Shown piece after piece: positions 16,841 to 26,755 of a DNA stretch of 35,987 nt. Numbering within the stretch: the stretch's first letter is position 1; every line of letters starts with the position of its first letter. Made by a program: the position numbers and the translations under genes. The notes under the pieces were generated by a model that saw only the letters and a list, made by a program, of their open reading frames with translations, made no database searches and was not told the DNA's origin. The stretch is from Verrucomicrobiia bacterium (lineage in GTDB: Bacteria; Verrucomicrobiota; Verrucomicrobiia; Limisphaerales; UBA11358): assembly GCA_031290985.1 (NCBI GenBank), contig JARLJW010000025.1, forward strand, positions 1 through 35,987, given 5' to 3'.

Positions 16841-17191
16841 TTACAGCAGCGCCTTCACCAGATAATAGCCGCCGACAAAAAATCCCAGGAACGGCAGGGC
16901 GATGAGGACAAACACCTTTCCCGCCAGCCGCCGACGGTTCAAAACCAGCAGCAGCGTCCCGAAGGAATCGATCAGCAGAAACAGGCTCGTACTGAGCAGG
17001 ATCACCTTCAGGCTGCACCAGGCCGCCGGCCAGTCGAGCAAGTTCCGCCACGTGGTATGGCTGGCCGTCTCAAAAAATGCGCTGGCGGGAACCCCGTTGC
17101 CATTGGGCACCAGGAAAACAACCGCCAACAAGATGAATCCGGCGAGACTGACAAACAGAATTTCCGCAAACGTTTCCCTGGCTTTTTTCAT
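16841..17191 (-). CDS. Small integral membrane protein
   Basis: 116 residues with three hydrophobic segments at about 10-30, 57-83 and 90-114 (FAEILFVSLAGFILLAVVFLV, VILLSTSLFLLIDSFGTLLLVL, VFVLIALPFLGFFVGGYYLV). A loop of about 25 residues rich in Trp separates the first two. It starts at an ATG with GGAAG upstream. I do not recognise the family. It is on the same strand as the protease and the giant repeat protein; the 240 bp between it and the protease gene show nothing. Confidence 0.6.
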   Translation of the reverse strand: MKKARETFAEILFVSLAGFILLAVVFLVPNGNGVPASAFFETASHTTWRNLLDWPAAWCSLKVILLSTSLFLLIDSFGTLLLVLNRRRLAGKVFVLIALPFLGFFVGGYYLVKALL

Positions 17192-17320
17192 GGCGCTTCC
17201 CGCTGATAAACGATCAAAAATTAGTTGTGGTTAACAATACGTGACGCGGGAAAATGCTATAGGTTACGCCAAAAATCAAGCGGACAAAAGACAGCGGGCG
17301 GGCGCCTTGACGGGAATGCG

Positions 17321-17539
17321 CTAGTGCCGGGAATTTTGCAGGAACATCAGACCAATCACCACCACCCCCACAAACAGGGCGACGAATAAAGTCCAGCAGA
17401 CCACCAGCATCTTTTGCCGTTGCTGCCACGGCGCCTGCCGGCGGAAGAAGAGTTTTCCCAGCAGGTTGATCGGTGAATGTTCTGGCTTGATGATTGAAGT
17501 TAAACCCGTTCCCGCATTTGTCGAGGAACAACTGGACAA
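17321..17539 (-). CDS. Putative small single-pass membrane protein (start uncertain)
   Basis: The C-terminal 60 residues look real: IIKPEHSPINLLGKLFFRRQ, a basic stretch APWQQRQK, then one membrane helix MLVVCWTLFVALFVGVVVIG and a short tail. The frame has no ATG before this part; a TTG at 17539 gives 72 residues, and another TTG at 17647 gives 108. Basic residues before a single helix suggest the N-terminus stays in the cytoplasm. An overlapping frame (17214-17531) lacks such features. The function is unknown. Confidence 0.4.
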   Translation of the reverse strand: MSSCSSTNAGTGLTSIIKPEHSPINLLGKLFFRRQAPWQQRQKMLVVCWTLFVALFVGVVVIGLMFLQNSRH

Positions 17540-17704
17540 TGCCGCATGGGCGAATTGCGGCCTTCCGGGCTGCACCCGGCAGAAGAAAATCGCGCCGTTC
17601 CCGGCATCAACCGGGGCGGTCACATCGCAATGTTTGCCCCATCGCAAACTGGCCGGCTCCGCCGGAAAGCGCGCCCAAGCAGTTCACCTTTTCATCGCGA
17701 TAAC

Positions 17705-17737
17705 AATAAAACGGGGAGGCCGTTGCCAGCCTCCCCG
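17705..17737 (-). terminator. Intrinsic terminator of the giant repeat protein gene
   Basis: On the minus strand CGGGGAGGC and GCCTCCCCG form a 9-bp stem with an 8-nt loop, followed by TTTTATTGTT. It lies about 33 bp after the stop codon at 17770. Confidence 0.85.
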
Positions 17738-17769
17738 GTGTCATTTAAAACCATTGCCGCCGATGGCGA

Positions 17770-20700
17770 TCAGGGTGTCTGCAAAATGAAATATTGCTGC
17801 GGCGCCGTCGGGTTCACGGAGATGGCGCCGCTGTTGTAATTCCCGCTGCCATCAAAATTACCGCTGGTTACCGTCGTCCAGTCGGCCAAGGGCACCAGCA
17901 GATTGGTCGAGCTCAGCACGTTCACCGATCCGCCCGGCTTGCCGTTGACACCGTTGATCGTGATCTGGCCGCTGCTGACCAGCGCGCTGAAATCAACGCT
18001 GCCGATGGCGGGCGGAGCGGGAGCCCCGATCTGCAGCTTGATATGGGACCCATCATCCACAATCGTCGCCGTGGCGGCCGGGGCCACATCAAACACCGGC
18101 GTTGGATTGAACGCACCGCCAATGCCGTTATAGGTGAAGAGCGTGTAGGTGCCCGCAGCCAGCGCCGTGCCCGAAGTGATCTTAATCACACTGTTATTCG
18201 GGGACAGCCCGCCATTGACCACCACCGAATTGCTGGCACCGCCGCTGGAGGTCACGGCAAAGTTGTTGGTCGAGGCCGCATCCAAATTCAGGTCACCACT
18301 GAAGGTCAGCGTGCCGACGCCCGCATCACCGGCTTCCAGCACGGTATCGGGGTTGAAGGTGGTGGCCCCGCTGATGGTGCCAATACCACTGAGCGTGCCG
18401 CCGCTGACGGTGGTGGTGCCGGTGTAGGTGCTGACGCCATTCAGTGTCAACCGGCCTGAACCGACCTTGTTGATGGAGGTGGGGGACGAAGAGCTGGGGA
18501 CCGTTCCCGAGGAGCCATAACCATTTTGGATCACACCGTCAAACGACGAGTTCAAGTTGTTCGCGCCGATGTAATATGTGGTGGAGCCGCTATTGCCCGA
18601 ACCACCGCGACCCGACAGCGTCGTGTTTGATCCGCCTTGCAACGCCCCGATGTTATTGCTGGTGGAGCTGACGCGAATATTCAGATCCATCGTGCCAGCG
18701 CCCAAATTCCAGGTCGCCAACTGGCTGCCTACGTTGCTGGCCGAACCATTCAACCGGACGGTCGCGCCGCCCGCGTTGGTCAAACTGATCGTGCCGGAGT
18801 AAGTGGACATATCCCCGGTGAGGTCGAATACGCCGGCGGTGACTGACACCACGAGATTACTGCCGCCGGTCACGTTTCTGATGCCGGTGGCGCCACCCGC
18901 GTTACCGCCGGAGACTTGCGCATTGCCGGCCACATTGATGGTATTGGCCGGTTTGATGGCCCCCAGCACGAGGTTGCCGCCATAAAGGTTAATGGCACCC
19001 GAACCAGCGGCACCCGCATCGCTCAAGGTCAACGTGCCGTTGCTGACGACGGTACCTCCGCCGTAGGTGTTGGCCACCGCGAGCGTGAGGCTGCCGGCAT
19101 CAGTTTTGGTCAAGGCACCGGCGCCAAGGATGGAGCCATTCAGAGTCAAGGTGGTACCAGCGGGCACATCAATGCCGCCGCCGCCGCTGTTGAGCGTGAT
19201 GCCGTGATCGGTCGAAGCCGAGCTGCCGAGGTAAGCCAGCGTGCCGCCGTTGAAGACCACGTTGACAGCGGAGACCGACGCCGCCCCGATGGGGCTCGCA
19301 ACCGTACCGTTGGCGATGTTTGAAATAATCAGAACACCGCCCGCCAGAACGGTCGGCCCGGTGTAAGTGTTGGTGTTCGCAATGGTGAGCGAGCCGTTGC
19401 TGACGGTGATGCCGCCCAGGCCGCTGATCGAGCCGTTGCCAGTGAAGGTGTAACCGGAACTGGTGTTAACAACCACGGAGCCGGGCGAAACGCTGCCGCC
19501 GATGTTAACCAGCGGATGGAGCGCTCCCTGATTACCAAACACCGCCGTATCGCCAAACAAAAAGTCATCCAGCGCGGAGCCGTTCAACCAGTTGGTGCTG
19601 GCACCCGTATCCCAGTTGTTGGCGGCGGAATTGCCGACCCAGACCACGTTGGTCGGCGCGCGCAGGGAAACCGAGGCGTGCAGCTTGATGGCATTTTGGG
19701 CGACCACATTCGTCAGATAGCCGGTCACGCCCACCAGGTTGAAATTGGCGACGCTCCCAGAAAAACTGCCGCCCGTGTAATCAAACAGGGTGTATTCCGA
19801 GCCGGCCGATACTCCGCCGGTGATCTGGACCACATTCGCGCCACTTACTGTCAGACCAGTGCAGGCCACCTTGTCACCGGGCAAAACAAAGTTGTTGGTG
19901 ACACCCCCGGTTTCAGCCAGTCCGGAACTAAAAGCAAGCGTGCCCGTGACTGAATTGCTGCCGGGTTGGATCGATCCGTTGTTCGCAGTGACCAAGCCAT
20001 TGACCGTGCCAAAGCCGGCGAGCGTCTGGCCCAGCACCGGGCTGTAAAGACCACCCAGTGCCGAGACGTTAAAGATGGTGCCCGAACCGAGGTTAATCTG
20101 CGGACTCGTGAGCGAACCGGCTGCGCCCAATGCCAAGGTGCCGCTGCTGATCAAGGTCGATCCCAAGTACGTATTTGCCGCACCCAGGGTCAAGGTGCCG
20201 CCCCCGATGACATTCAGATTGCCGGCACCGGTCAATGGGGCGTTGTAGGTGATGTTGTGGGGAGTGCCGCCCAAATCAGCGGTCTTGATGGTTTCCGTGC
20301 CGATGGCCAAACCCATCGCCACTGATCCGGTCCAATCAGCCGAGGCGCCCAGCAGCGCGCCATCATTCAAGACCGCGCTCACAAGCACCACGCCATTGGA
20401 TACCATACCCTGATTGCCGACATAAATGCTAGCGGCATTGGTGAAGAAGACTGATCCCGCATTGGCGGCGGACCCAAAACTGAAGCCGCCGACAAGGTTG
20501 GTTCCACCTGACACCGAGTAGATGTTCAGCGAACCGGCGGCCGTCGGGTTGGGATTGACCAGGTTGCTGACCACAAAGAAGCCGCCAGTCTGCAACACAC
20601 GTGAGCCACGGCCAGAGGAAAGCTGGTTGATCAGAACACTGCCGTTATTCGTGACGACGCCACCGGCAATCAGAACAGCAAGGTAAGAATTGGCATTGCC

Positions 20701-23415
20701 ATTACCCGCGTTCAAGCTGGACATGGTGACCTGCCCGCCATAAATCGCCAAACCTTCCGTTCCAAGCGCGGTGAAACCACCGCTGGAGGTGTCGCGGGCG
20801 ATGGCCACGCTGCCCAAACTATTGGTACCGCCGCGGATGACCATCAAGCAGGTGCCGGATGCACCGGAGGAAGACAGGGAGGCATTGCCGGTATTCAGGC
20901 CAACGGAGGTGACAGCAAGGTTGCCACCCAAATTGGTGATCGCGCCGCAACTGCCGACGCTGGAACCACTGCCGATATTCAAAGCCCCGCTGGCGGTCAA
21001 TGAACCACCATTGGAGATCGTGAGCCACGCATTGGACGTAGTCAGCACGGCACCGCTAACATTGACCACCCCGCCACTGCCAACGAAGAGTTTGGCACCG
21101 GTCGACGCACTATTTTCAGCCGTGTTGGCCAGGGTCAGCGCGCCGCTGTTAAATCCATTGGCATTGACGGTCAGCGTGTCCGCGTCGGTCAAAGGCCCAA
21201 AACTGGCCGGCGTCATCGGGCTGGAATAAACGGGCGGGTTGCCGGTGATCGGGATGAACACGGAGGTGCCCACATCTGGAATCACGGGCTGATCCCAGTT
21301 GCCCGTATTGTTCCAATTGTTGTCGGCCCCACCCGTCCAGCTCAACAAACTGATCGGCGATGACACGGTGGTCTGGTTGCCGGTCGCCGGCGTGGTCGTA
21401 AGATAATTTTCTGAACCGCCCGCACCGTTCAATTCATAGACCGCCACATAATAGGTGGTGCCGGCCGAAAGCCCGCTAATCGTCACCGTCGTGCCGGTGC
21501 CAAGGTAGGCCACATAACCCGATCCGATTGGCGTGCCGCTGCCGAAAGCTGCGTTGGCCGTATAACTCGTCCCATCCACCGGAGCTGAACTCACCGGGGA
21601 ACCGGCATTCACCAAAACAAGGCAGCGCGCGCCATTGCCCCGGGTCCAGGTAAAGGTCAGATTGCCGTTCTGCAACGCGGAACCGCTCACGCCCGAAGCC
21701 GGGGTGGTGGGCTCATTGGTGAGCGTCATGAATGAATCCACCACGCTGTAACCGATGCCCGCCCCGGTCTGGGCATAACCGCGGTAATAAATCGTCACGC
21801 CTGTCGGCAGCCCCGTGACGCCCTGGGTGAAGACGCTCGGATACGAACTGATCGAAGTGCCGGTTTGGACCTTGTTGTCCGCTACTGTTGGCGGGTTGTT
21901 GACAATGCTCCAGACAATACCGTAGCTGGTCACCGCCGAGATGCCGGCTGAAATCACAGTCGCCCCCAGGGTGGCGGTGGTCGTGGTGATCGCAGATTTG
22001 GTCGGGGAAGAAAGATTGGGCGACGTTTGCGGCTCGCCGGCGGCGAACTGGCCGAAAGCGGTGAAGCCAGTGCCGGTCACGGTGGTGGACGTGGAGGACG
22101 AACCGGCCGGACTCACCCACGCGGTCCCATCCCATTTCTGAACCAGGAGAATCGACGTATTTGCCCCGCCCTGAATGTCGCCCGCCACAAAGGTTCCGGT
22201 GAAATTAAACGTGGAGCCAGCAAAGGTCGAGTCGGGCGTATTGGTGAGCGTCCAGTAACGGGCGATGTATTTGGAACTGTCGATGCCGGAAGTCCCTTGA
22301 TTGGGATTCTGGCTGGCGGTGGCACTGGCCGTCAAACTGCCGGAGCCGGAGTCCGTGAAATTGGCAATGCTGACCGGCGAATACGCGCCGGCGGTGCCCA
22401 CCGGAAAAGTGAAGGACGCCGAAGTGGGAGCAGTGAATGGCACAGTCAACTGGCCGTTCAAATAGGCAGTGCTGCTGCCACCGGAAATGGTGGCGCTGGC
22501 ACCAAGGGTGATGTTGCTTTTGACAATGCCGGCGGTGAATGCCAGCGTGCCATCCACCTGCATCGCCTGGCTCAAGGTGACGCCGGCGTTATTTGTGATG
22601 GTCAGGTTGTTGACTTCCGCGGGCATCGTGGCGTTATTGGCCGTGGTGCCGGTGACTTGCGCTGCCACGCCGTTGAACGTGTAGTTGGCCGTGGTGGGCA
22701 GGGTGATCTTGTTTGCGCTGAAGCCGGTGAAGATGCCCGGCAAACCGCTCGCACTGGTTGTTGCGGTAACGAGTGTGCCGCTGCTGCCCAACGTAAAGGA
22801 AGCGGTTCCGTTGCCGTTACCATTAATTGTGAGCGTGCCCATTATGAGGGTGCCGTTTACCGTGATGCCAAGGGTGTTGCTCGATTTCAGTTTGAAACCA
22901 GCGCTCATGCCCGAAGCATCCAAAGTAACTCCAGAATCAACTTGAATTGATCCCTTCACATTTGAAATATCTCCGGATCCCGTCCAAGTGCCGTTGGAGG
23001 TGAATTCAATAATCCCAGTGGTACTTGTGGTAGTACCAGCAATCGTGCCAGACAGCTTAAAATTGCCACCGAGCACCAGCTTGCAAGTAGAACCAGAAGG
23101 AAGCGTGAATGTCAGCGTCCCGCCACTGTTGACTTGAACCGTGGCCGCGGTTCCGGCACCATTGGCATTGACGGTCCAAGTGGTGCTCGCAGGGATGGTA
23201 TAATTATGCCCGCTTTGAATAATAAAAGTATCACCGCTAATGAAGTCGGCCGGATGCGATCCGGTGCCACCTGTCCCCGTCCACCACGAGGTCGTCAAAG
23301 TCGGGTCACCGGTCGCTGATCCGGAATAATATGTCGTGGCCTTGCTGGTGGCCAGGCTGAAAATCATCAGCGCGGCGCACAGCCAGATTGTTTTGACGGT
23401 TTTAATTGTTTGCAT
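17770..23415 (-). CDS. Giant secreted protein with autotransporter-associated beta-strand (PATR) repeats
   Basis: 1881 residues with a signal peptide (about 1-26, ending TSKA). The chain is Gly/Thr/Ser/Asn-rich with almost no Cys. Residues about 27-460 are beta-helix-like; about 468-685 contain fibronectin-III-like sequence (ITTTTATLGATVISAG, GLSAGTTYYVAVYELNG); about 690-720 hold WTGGADNNWNNTGNWD, typical of pectin-lyase-like surface proteins. At least four PATR repeats occur near 1067, 1332, 1450 and 1665 (GGTLTLGAANTYLGSTLISS and similar). The C-terminus (about 1836-1881) carries STNLLVPLADW...QQYFILQTP, like the end of the protein at 4494-6989. No autotransporter beta-barrel and no PEP-CTERM helix are present, so it must leave the cell by another route. 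Likely an adhesin or surface-layer type protein. Confidence 0.88.
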   Translation of the reverse strand: MQTIKTVKTIWLCAALMIFSLATSKATTYYSGSATGDPTLTTSWWTGTGGTGSHPADFISGDTFIIQSGHNYTIPASTTWTVNANGAGTAATVQVNSGGTLTFTLPSGSTCKLVLGGNFKLSGTIAGTTTSTTGIIEFTSNGTWTGSGDISNVKGSIQVDSGVTLDASGMSAGFKLKSSNTLGITVNGTLIMGTLTINGNGNGTASFTLGSSGTLVTATTSASGLPGIFTGFSANKITLPTTANYTFNGVAAQVTGTTANNATMPAEVNNLTITNNAGVTLSQAMQVDGTLAFTAGIVKSNITLGASATISGGSSTAYLNGQLTVPFTAPTSASFTFPVGTAGAYSPVSIANFTDSGSGSLTASATASQNPNQGTSGIDSSKYIARYWTLTNTPDSTFAGSTFNFTGTFVAGDIQGGANTSILLVQKWDGTAWVSPAGSSSTSTTVTGTGFTAFGQFAAGEPQTSPNLSSPTKSAITTTTATLGATVISAGISAVTSYGIVWSIVNNPPTVADNKVQTGTSISSYPSVFTQGVTGLPTGVTIYYRGYAQTGAGIGYSVVDSFMTLTNEPTTPASGVSGSALQNGNLTFTWTRGNGARCLVLVNAGSPVSSAPVDGTSYTANAAFGSGTPIGSGYVAYLGTGTTVTISGLSAGTTYYVAVYELNGAGGSENYLTTTPATGNQTTVSSPISLLSWTGGADNNWNNTGNWDQPVIPDVGTSVFIPITGNPPVYSSPMTPASFGPLTDADTLTVNANGFNSGALTLANTAENSASTGAKLFVGSGGVVNVSGAVLTTSNAWLTISNGGSLTASGALNIGSGSSVGSCGAITNLGGNLAVTSVGLNTGNASLSSSGASGTCLMVIRGGTNSLGSVAIARDTSSGGFTALGTEGLAIYGGQVTMSSLNAGNGNANSYLAVLIAGGVVTNNGSVLINQLSSGRGSRVLQTGGFFVVSNLVNPNPTAAGSLNIYSVSGGTNLVGGFSFGSAANAGSVFFTNAASIYVGNQGMVSNGVVLVSAVLNDGALLGASADWTGSVAMGLAIGTETIKTADLGGTPHNITYNAPLTGAGNLNVIGGGTLTLGAANTYLGSTLISSGTLALGAAGSLTSPQINLGSGTIFNVSALGGLYSPVLGQTLAGFGTVNGLVTANNGSIQPGSNSVTGTLAFSSGLAETGGVTNNFVLPGDKVACTGLTVSGANVVQITGGVSAGSEYTLFDYTGGSFSGSVANFNLVGVTGYLTNVVAQNAIKLHASVSLRAPTNVVWVGNSAANNWDTGASTNWLNGSALDDFLFGDTAVFGNQGALHPLVNIGGSVSPGSVVVNTSSGYTFTGNGSISGLGGITVSNGSLTIANTNTYTGPTVLAGGVLIISNIANGTVASPIGAASVSAVNVVFNGGTLAYLGSSASTDHGITLNSGGGGIDVPAGTTLTLNGSILGAGALTKTDAGSLTLAVANTYGGGTVVSNGTLTLSDAGAAGSGAINLYGGNLVLGAIKPANTINVAGNAQVSGGNAGGATGIRNVTGGSNLVVSVTAGVFDLTGDMSTYSGTISLTNAGGATVRLNGSASNVGSQLATWNLGAGTMDLNIRVSSTSNNIGALQGGSNTTLSGRGGSGNSGSTTYYIGANNLNSSFDGVIQNGYGSSGTVPSSSSPTSINKVGSGRLTLNGVSTYTGTTTVSGGTLSGIGTISGATTFNPDTVLEAGDAGVGTLTFSGDLNLDAASTNNFAVTSSGGASNSVVVNGGLSPNNSVIKITSGTALAAGTYTLFTYNGIGGAFNPTPVFDVAPAATATIVDDGSHIKLQIGAPAPPAIGSVDFSALVSSGQITINGVNGKPGGSVNVLSSTNLLVPLADWTTVTSGNFDGSGNYNSGAISVNPTAPQQYFILQTP

Positions 23416-23787
23416 AGATTTTTGAGGTTGGGGTGATTAGGTTTTGCCAGAGTACAATAAATTGGAACGACATCGGCCATCACCAGTTCTGGGGACGGTG
23501 ACACAAAATGGCAGCAGCGGGACGGTTTAAGGCATTCAACCGGGCGGTTTGGAAAAAGGATCTGGCTGGCATGGCAAGTTGCGGGTGGAGGACTGGGGTG
23601 CCCAACAAAGATAATCCTATTTTACGAATGTTCAACATGCGATACGATGGCTGGCTTGGTGATTACCACACTGTATTGGACGGGCCAGCTCCCGTCAAAA
23701 AACGCAACTCTTCTGTTTAGGCATTAAACTGTGAAATTTCTGCAACGCCGGAACCGGCGGCAAACCGGCCGAACCTGGACATGAAGT
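23416..23787. other. Intergenic region upstream of the giant repeat protein
   Basis: The 372 bp separate two minus-strand genes and must hold the promoter of the giant protein; no convincing box was identified. A 70-codon plus-strand frame at 23508-23720 has no recognisable features and is not called. The sequence is lower in GC than its surroundings at about 23600-23720. Confidence 0.4.
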
Positions 23788-24318
23788 TCAGCCCCGGCCT
23801 TCGACCCAGCGCGCCAACAGCCAGAGCAGGTCGGAAAGCCGGTTGAGAAAAATCAGGATCTCGGTGTTCTTCAATTCCCCCGCCGCTTGCAGATCGTAGA
23901 CCCGCCGCTCCGCCCGGCGGCAGACCGTGCGCGCCACATCCAGCGACGCGGAGGTTTGGTTTTCCCCCGGCGTGGCCCAATGCTTGAAGCTCACATTCTG
24001 CGCCTCGATCTCCTTCACCAGCGCATCCAGTTTGGCCGTCATCGCCGGGGTGACCAGCATGTAGCCGCCTTTTTCGTAACGCGGCAAGTCTTCCGGCAGC
24101 ACGCCGACCTCGCCCATCACATCCACCAGCGATTTTTGGATCCAGAAAATGTTTTCGCTGACAAATTTCTCCGTCGCCGTCGCCCGCACCAGGCCCAAGG
24201 TGGCGTTCAACTCGTCGATCGTGCCATACGCCTCCACCCGTGGATGATTCTTCGGCACCCGGTGCCCGTAGATCAGGCCCGTGGTTCCGTTATCACCGGT
24301 TTTGGTGGCAATGCTCAT
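23788..24318 (-). CDS. Cob(I)yrinic acid a,c-diamide adenosyltransferase, PduO type
   Basis: 176 residues from the ATG at 24318; an in-frame upstream start (24390) adds residues before the conserved N-terminus and is unlikely. The ATP-binding motif ATKTGDNGTTGL opens the protein, followed by RVEAYGTIDELNATLGL and the C-terminal ARTVCRRAERRVYDL with conserved Arg/Glu, then LNRLSDLLWLLARW. The enzyme moves the 5'-deoxyadenosyl group of ATP to cob(I)alamin and makes coenzyme B12, usually as a trimer in the cytoplasm. In the window the most relevant neighbours are sucC, a VOC protein and sucD, which would fit B12-dependent methylmalonyl-CoA metabolism, though no mutase is visible. Confidence 0.93.
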   Translation of the reverse strand: MSIATKTGDNGTTGLIYGHRVPKNHPRVEAYGTIDELNATLGLVRATATEKFVSENIFWIQKSLVDVMGEVGVLPEDLPRYEKGGYMLVTPAMTAKLDALVKEIEAQNVSFKHWATPGENQTSASLDVARTVCRRAERRVYDLQAAGELKNTEILIFLNRLSDLLWLLARWVEGRG

Positions 24319-24409
24319 TTTTAGTTCCGAAGAATATTTCCGCCACGTTCGCAAAGGTCGCCACATGAAAAAAGAAAAATCCTTCGCCACCGGCCCGTCC
24401 GGCTAAACA

Positions 24410-25429
24410 TCAGTGGTGTCTGCGGGAGGTGGAAACCCGGTTGGTCGTCGTTGCGGATGCGGTTGGTGGGGGCGGGCTGGTCAATTTCTGATAGGCCAGA
24501 ATCCCTTTCACGATGGCCGCCGCCATTTGCTGGCGATAGCCGGCATCAAAAATCTTTTTACCCTCGATCGGATGAGAGAGATAGCCGCCCTCGATCAGGA
24601 TGGCCGGCATCTCCGCCGTCCGCAGCACCTCGAACCGCGCCCGCCGCACGCTGCGGTCGCAGACGCCGAGATTTTTAACCAGCGCACGGTGCACCTGGTA
24701 GGCCAGCAGCAGGCTCTTGTCTTCCAGCCGGTTGGCCGGGTAAGCATGACTCCCCGCGCCTGCGCCCTCGGAATCGTTGGATGACGCCGCGCCCACCGGG
24801 GTGATGCAATATGTTTCCGGCCCCTGCACCCGGCCCGGATCGGGCGGAAAGGAATTGAAATGCAGGCTCACAAACAGATCCGCGCCCTTGCGGTTCGCCA
24901 TGTCGGGTCGCCAGGCCAACTCCGGATAGACATCCTTGTCCCGCGTCAACATCACCCCGAACCCGGCCCGCATCAATTGCTGCCGCAGTTCCAGCGCCAG
25001 CGCCAGCGTATAGGTCTTTTCGTTGCGCTTGAAAAACGTGCCCACGCGATAGCCCGTGTCCTTGCCACCATGGCCGGGATCGAGGCAGATGACCGTGACT
25101 TTTTTAGCCGACGGCTTCTGCGGAAACACCAGCGGGCGGATGGTCTTGTCGAGGTCGAGCTGCGAAATGAACCCGCCCTTGGCCACCGGAAACGCCAGAC
25201 GCACCTCCACGCCATTGATGGAGGCGTCCGCGGAATCCTTGTCGAAGACCAGGCGCGAAGCCCCCTTGGTGAGGACGAATTCCGTCCCGCCGTCCTGGGT
25301 GAAACCGCCAAAACCATTTGCCCGCGCCCAGCCGGTCAGTGACACATAGCTGCGGCCATTGATGAAATCCGCACGCGCCGTGTCCGCAAAAAATGCGAGG
25401 CACGCCAGCAGCACGGAAAGGAATTTCAT
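24410..25429 (-). CDS. N-acetylmuramoyl-L-alanine amidase (Amidase_3)
   Basis: 339 residues. The ATG at 25429 begins a signal peptide ([20 protein letters not shown]). An N-terminal region of about 80 residues ([15 protein letters not shown]...[19 protein letters not shown]) looks like a copper-amine-oxidase-type N-terminal domain often found before amidases. The zinc amidase domain (about 115-315) shows [12 protein letters not shown] with the first His ligand, a Glu in [22 protein letters not shown] with the second His, and the catalytic Glu in [12 protein letters not shown]. It cleaves the amide bond between MurNAc and the stem peptide in the periplasm, for cell separation or wall turnover. 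It is divergent from sucC with a 112-bp gap and lies upstream of the adenosyltransferase gene. Confidence 0.93.
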   Translation of the reverse strand: MKFLSVLLACLAFFADTARADFINGRSYVSLTGWARANGFGGFTQDGGTEFVLTKGASRLVFDKDSADASINGVEVRLAFPVAKGGFISQLDLDKTIRPLVFPQKPSAKKVTVICLDPGHGGKDTGYRVGTFFKRNEKTYTLALALELRQQLMRAGFGVMLTRDKDVYPELAWRPDMANRKGADLFVSLHFNSFPPDPGRVQGPETYCITPVGAASSNDSEGAGAGSHAYPANRLEDKSLLLAYQVHRALVKNLGVCDRSVRRARFEVLRTAEMPAILIEGGYLSHPIEGKKIFDAGYRQQMAAAIVKGILAYQKLTSPPPPTASATTTNRVSTSRRHH

Positions 25430-25541
25430 CAGGCGCAAGTTGCCCGCCCGGCGTCCTTCATTCAAGGCAAATGGCATTTTCCACTCGCTAAAAAGTTGCT
25501 TTCCCGCGCCAATCGTTTTTAATGCTCGTCATAATTTTTGC

Positions 25542-26747
25542 ATGAACATCCACGAATATCAGGCCAAACAATTGCTCGCCCAGTACGGCGTCAACGTTCC
25601 CTTGGAAATCCCCGCCAAGTCCCTGGCGGAAGTGCGCCCGGCGGCGGATAAAATCGCCGCCAGCGGCAGCGCCAAGGTCGTCGTCAAATCGCAGATCCAT
25701 GCGGGCGGGCGCGGCAAGGGCACGTTCAAGACCGGCTTTCAGGGCGGGGTGAAAGTAGCCGCCTCCGTGGATGAAGCCGTGGGCTTTGCCGAAAAGATGC
25801 TCGGCAACGTGCTCGTCACCAAGCAGACTGGCGCCGAAGGCCGCCAGGTGCAGACGCTTCTCCTCGCCGCCGGCGCAAAGATCAAAAAGGAATTTTACCT
25901 CGCCGTGCTGCTCAACCGCGAAACCTCCCGCCCGCTCATCATGGCCAGCACCGAGGGCGGCATGGACATCGAGGAAGTCGCCGAGAAGCATCCCGAAAAG
26001 ATCTTCAAGGAAAACATCGATCCCGCCGTCGGCATCATGCCGTATCAGGCGCGCAAGATTGCCGCCGCGCTCGGCTTGAAAGGCGATCTCTTCAATGCGG
26101 GCGTCAAGCTCATCACCGGCGTCTATAATACCTGGTGGGAATGCGACGCCGCCATGGTCGAGCTCAACCCCCTCGCCGTGGTGGAACTTGCCGATGGCAA
26201 GGAAACCGTCATGGCGCTCGATGCCAAGATCTCGCTCGATGACAACGCGCTCTACCGGCACAAAAACATTTTGGAGATGCGCGACTTGAACGAAGAAGCG
26301 CCGCTCGAGATCGAGGCCTCCAAATTTGCCCTCAATTACATCAAGCTCGACGGCTCCATCGCGTGCCTCGTGAACGGCGCGGGCCTGGCGATGGCCACCA
26401 TGGACATCATCCAGCATTTCGGCGGCAACCCGGCGAACTTCCTGGACGTGGGCGGCGGCGCGAGCAAGGAACAGGTCACCGCGGCGTTCAAGATCATTTT
26501 GAGCGACCCCAATGTGAAGGGCATCCTGGTGAACATTTTCGGCGGCATCATGGATTGCAATGTCATCGCCACGGGCATCATCGCCGCGGTGAAGGAAACC
26601 GGCCTGAAGCTGCCGCTCGTCGTCCGCCTCGAAGGCAACAACGTGGCCGCCGGCAAGAAAACGCTGGCGGATTCCGGCGTGGCCATCATCAACGGGGACA
26701 CCATGTCTGACGCGGCGCAGAAAATCGTCAAAGCCGTCGGCAAATAA
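25542..26747 (+). CDS. sucC: Succinyl-CoA synthetase beta subunit
   Basis: 401 residues starting with [17 protein letters not shown], the standard beginning of SucC. The N-terminal ATP-grasp domain shows [17 protein letters not shown] and [10 protein letters not shown] with the metal-binding residues; the C-terminal CoA-ligase domain has [31 protein letters not shown] and [11 protein letters not shown]. With SucD it converts succinyl-CoA, phosphate and NDP to succinate, CoA and NTP in the TCA cycle. Frame and length match the family (about 390). No Shine-Dalgarno is visible before the ATG. A VOC-family gene starts 8 bp downstream and separates it from sucD. Confidence 0.97.
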   Translation: MNIHEYQAKQLLAQYGVNVPLEIPAKSLAEVRPAADKIAASGSAKVVVKSQIHAGGRGKGTFKTGFQGGVKVAASVDEAVGFAEKMLGNVLVTKQTGAEGRQVQTLLLAAGAKIKKEFYLAVLLNRETSRPLIMASTEGGMDIEEVAEKHPEKIFKENIDPAVGIMPYQARKIAAALGLKGDLFNAGVKLITGVYNTWWECDAAMVELNPLAVVELADGKETVMALDAKISLDDNALYRHKNILEMRDLNEEAPLEIEASKFALNYIKLDGSIACLVNGAGLAMATMDIIQHFGGNPANFLDVGGGASKEQVTAAFKIILSDPNVKGILVNIFGGIMDCNVIATGIIAAVKETGLKLPLVVRLEGNNVAAGKKTLADSGVAIINGDTMSDAAQKIVKAVGK

Positions 26748-26755
26748 GGTCAGCC

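Noticed and set aside
17214..17531. 105-codon minus-strand frame overlapping the small membrane protein
   Set aside because: Lacks the membrane helix and basic stretch seen in the overlapping frame at 17321-17539.
23508..23720. 70-codon plus-strand frame in the gap upstream of the giant protein
   Set aside because: No ribosome-binding site, no signal or domain; could be a relic but cannot be supported.
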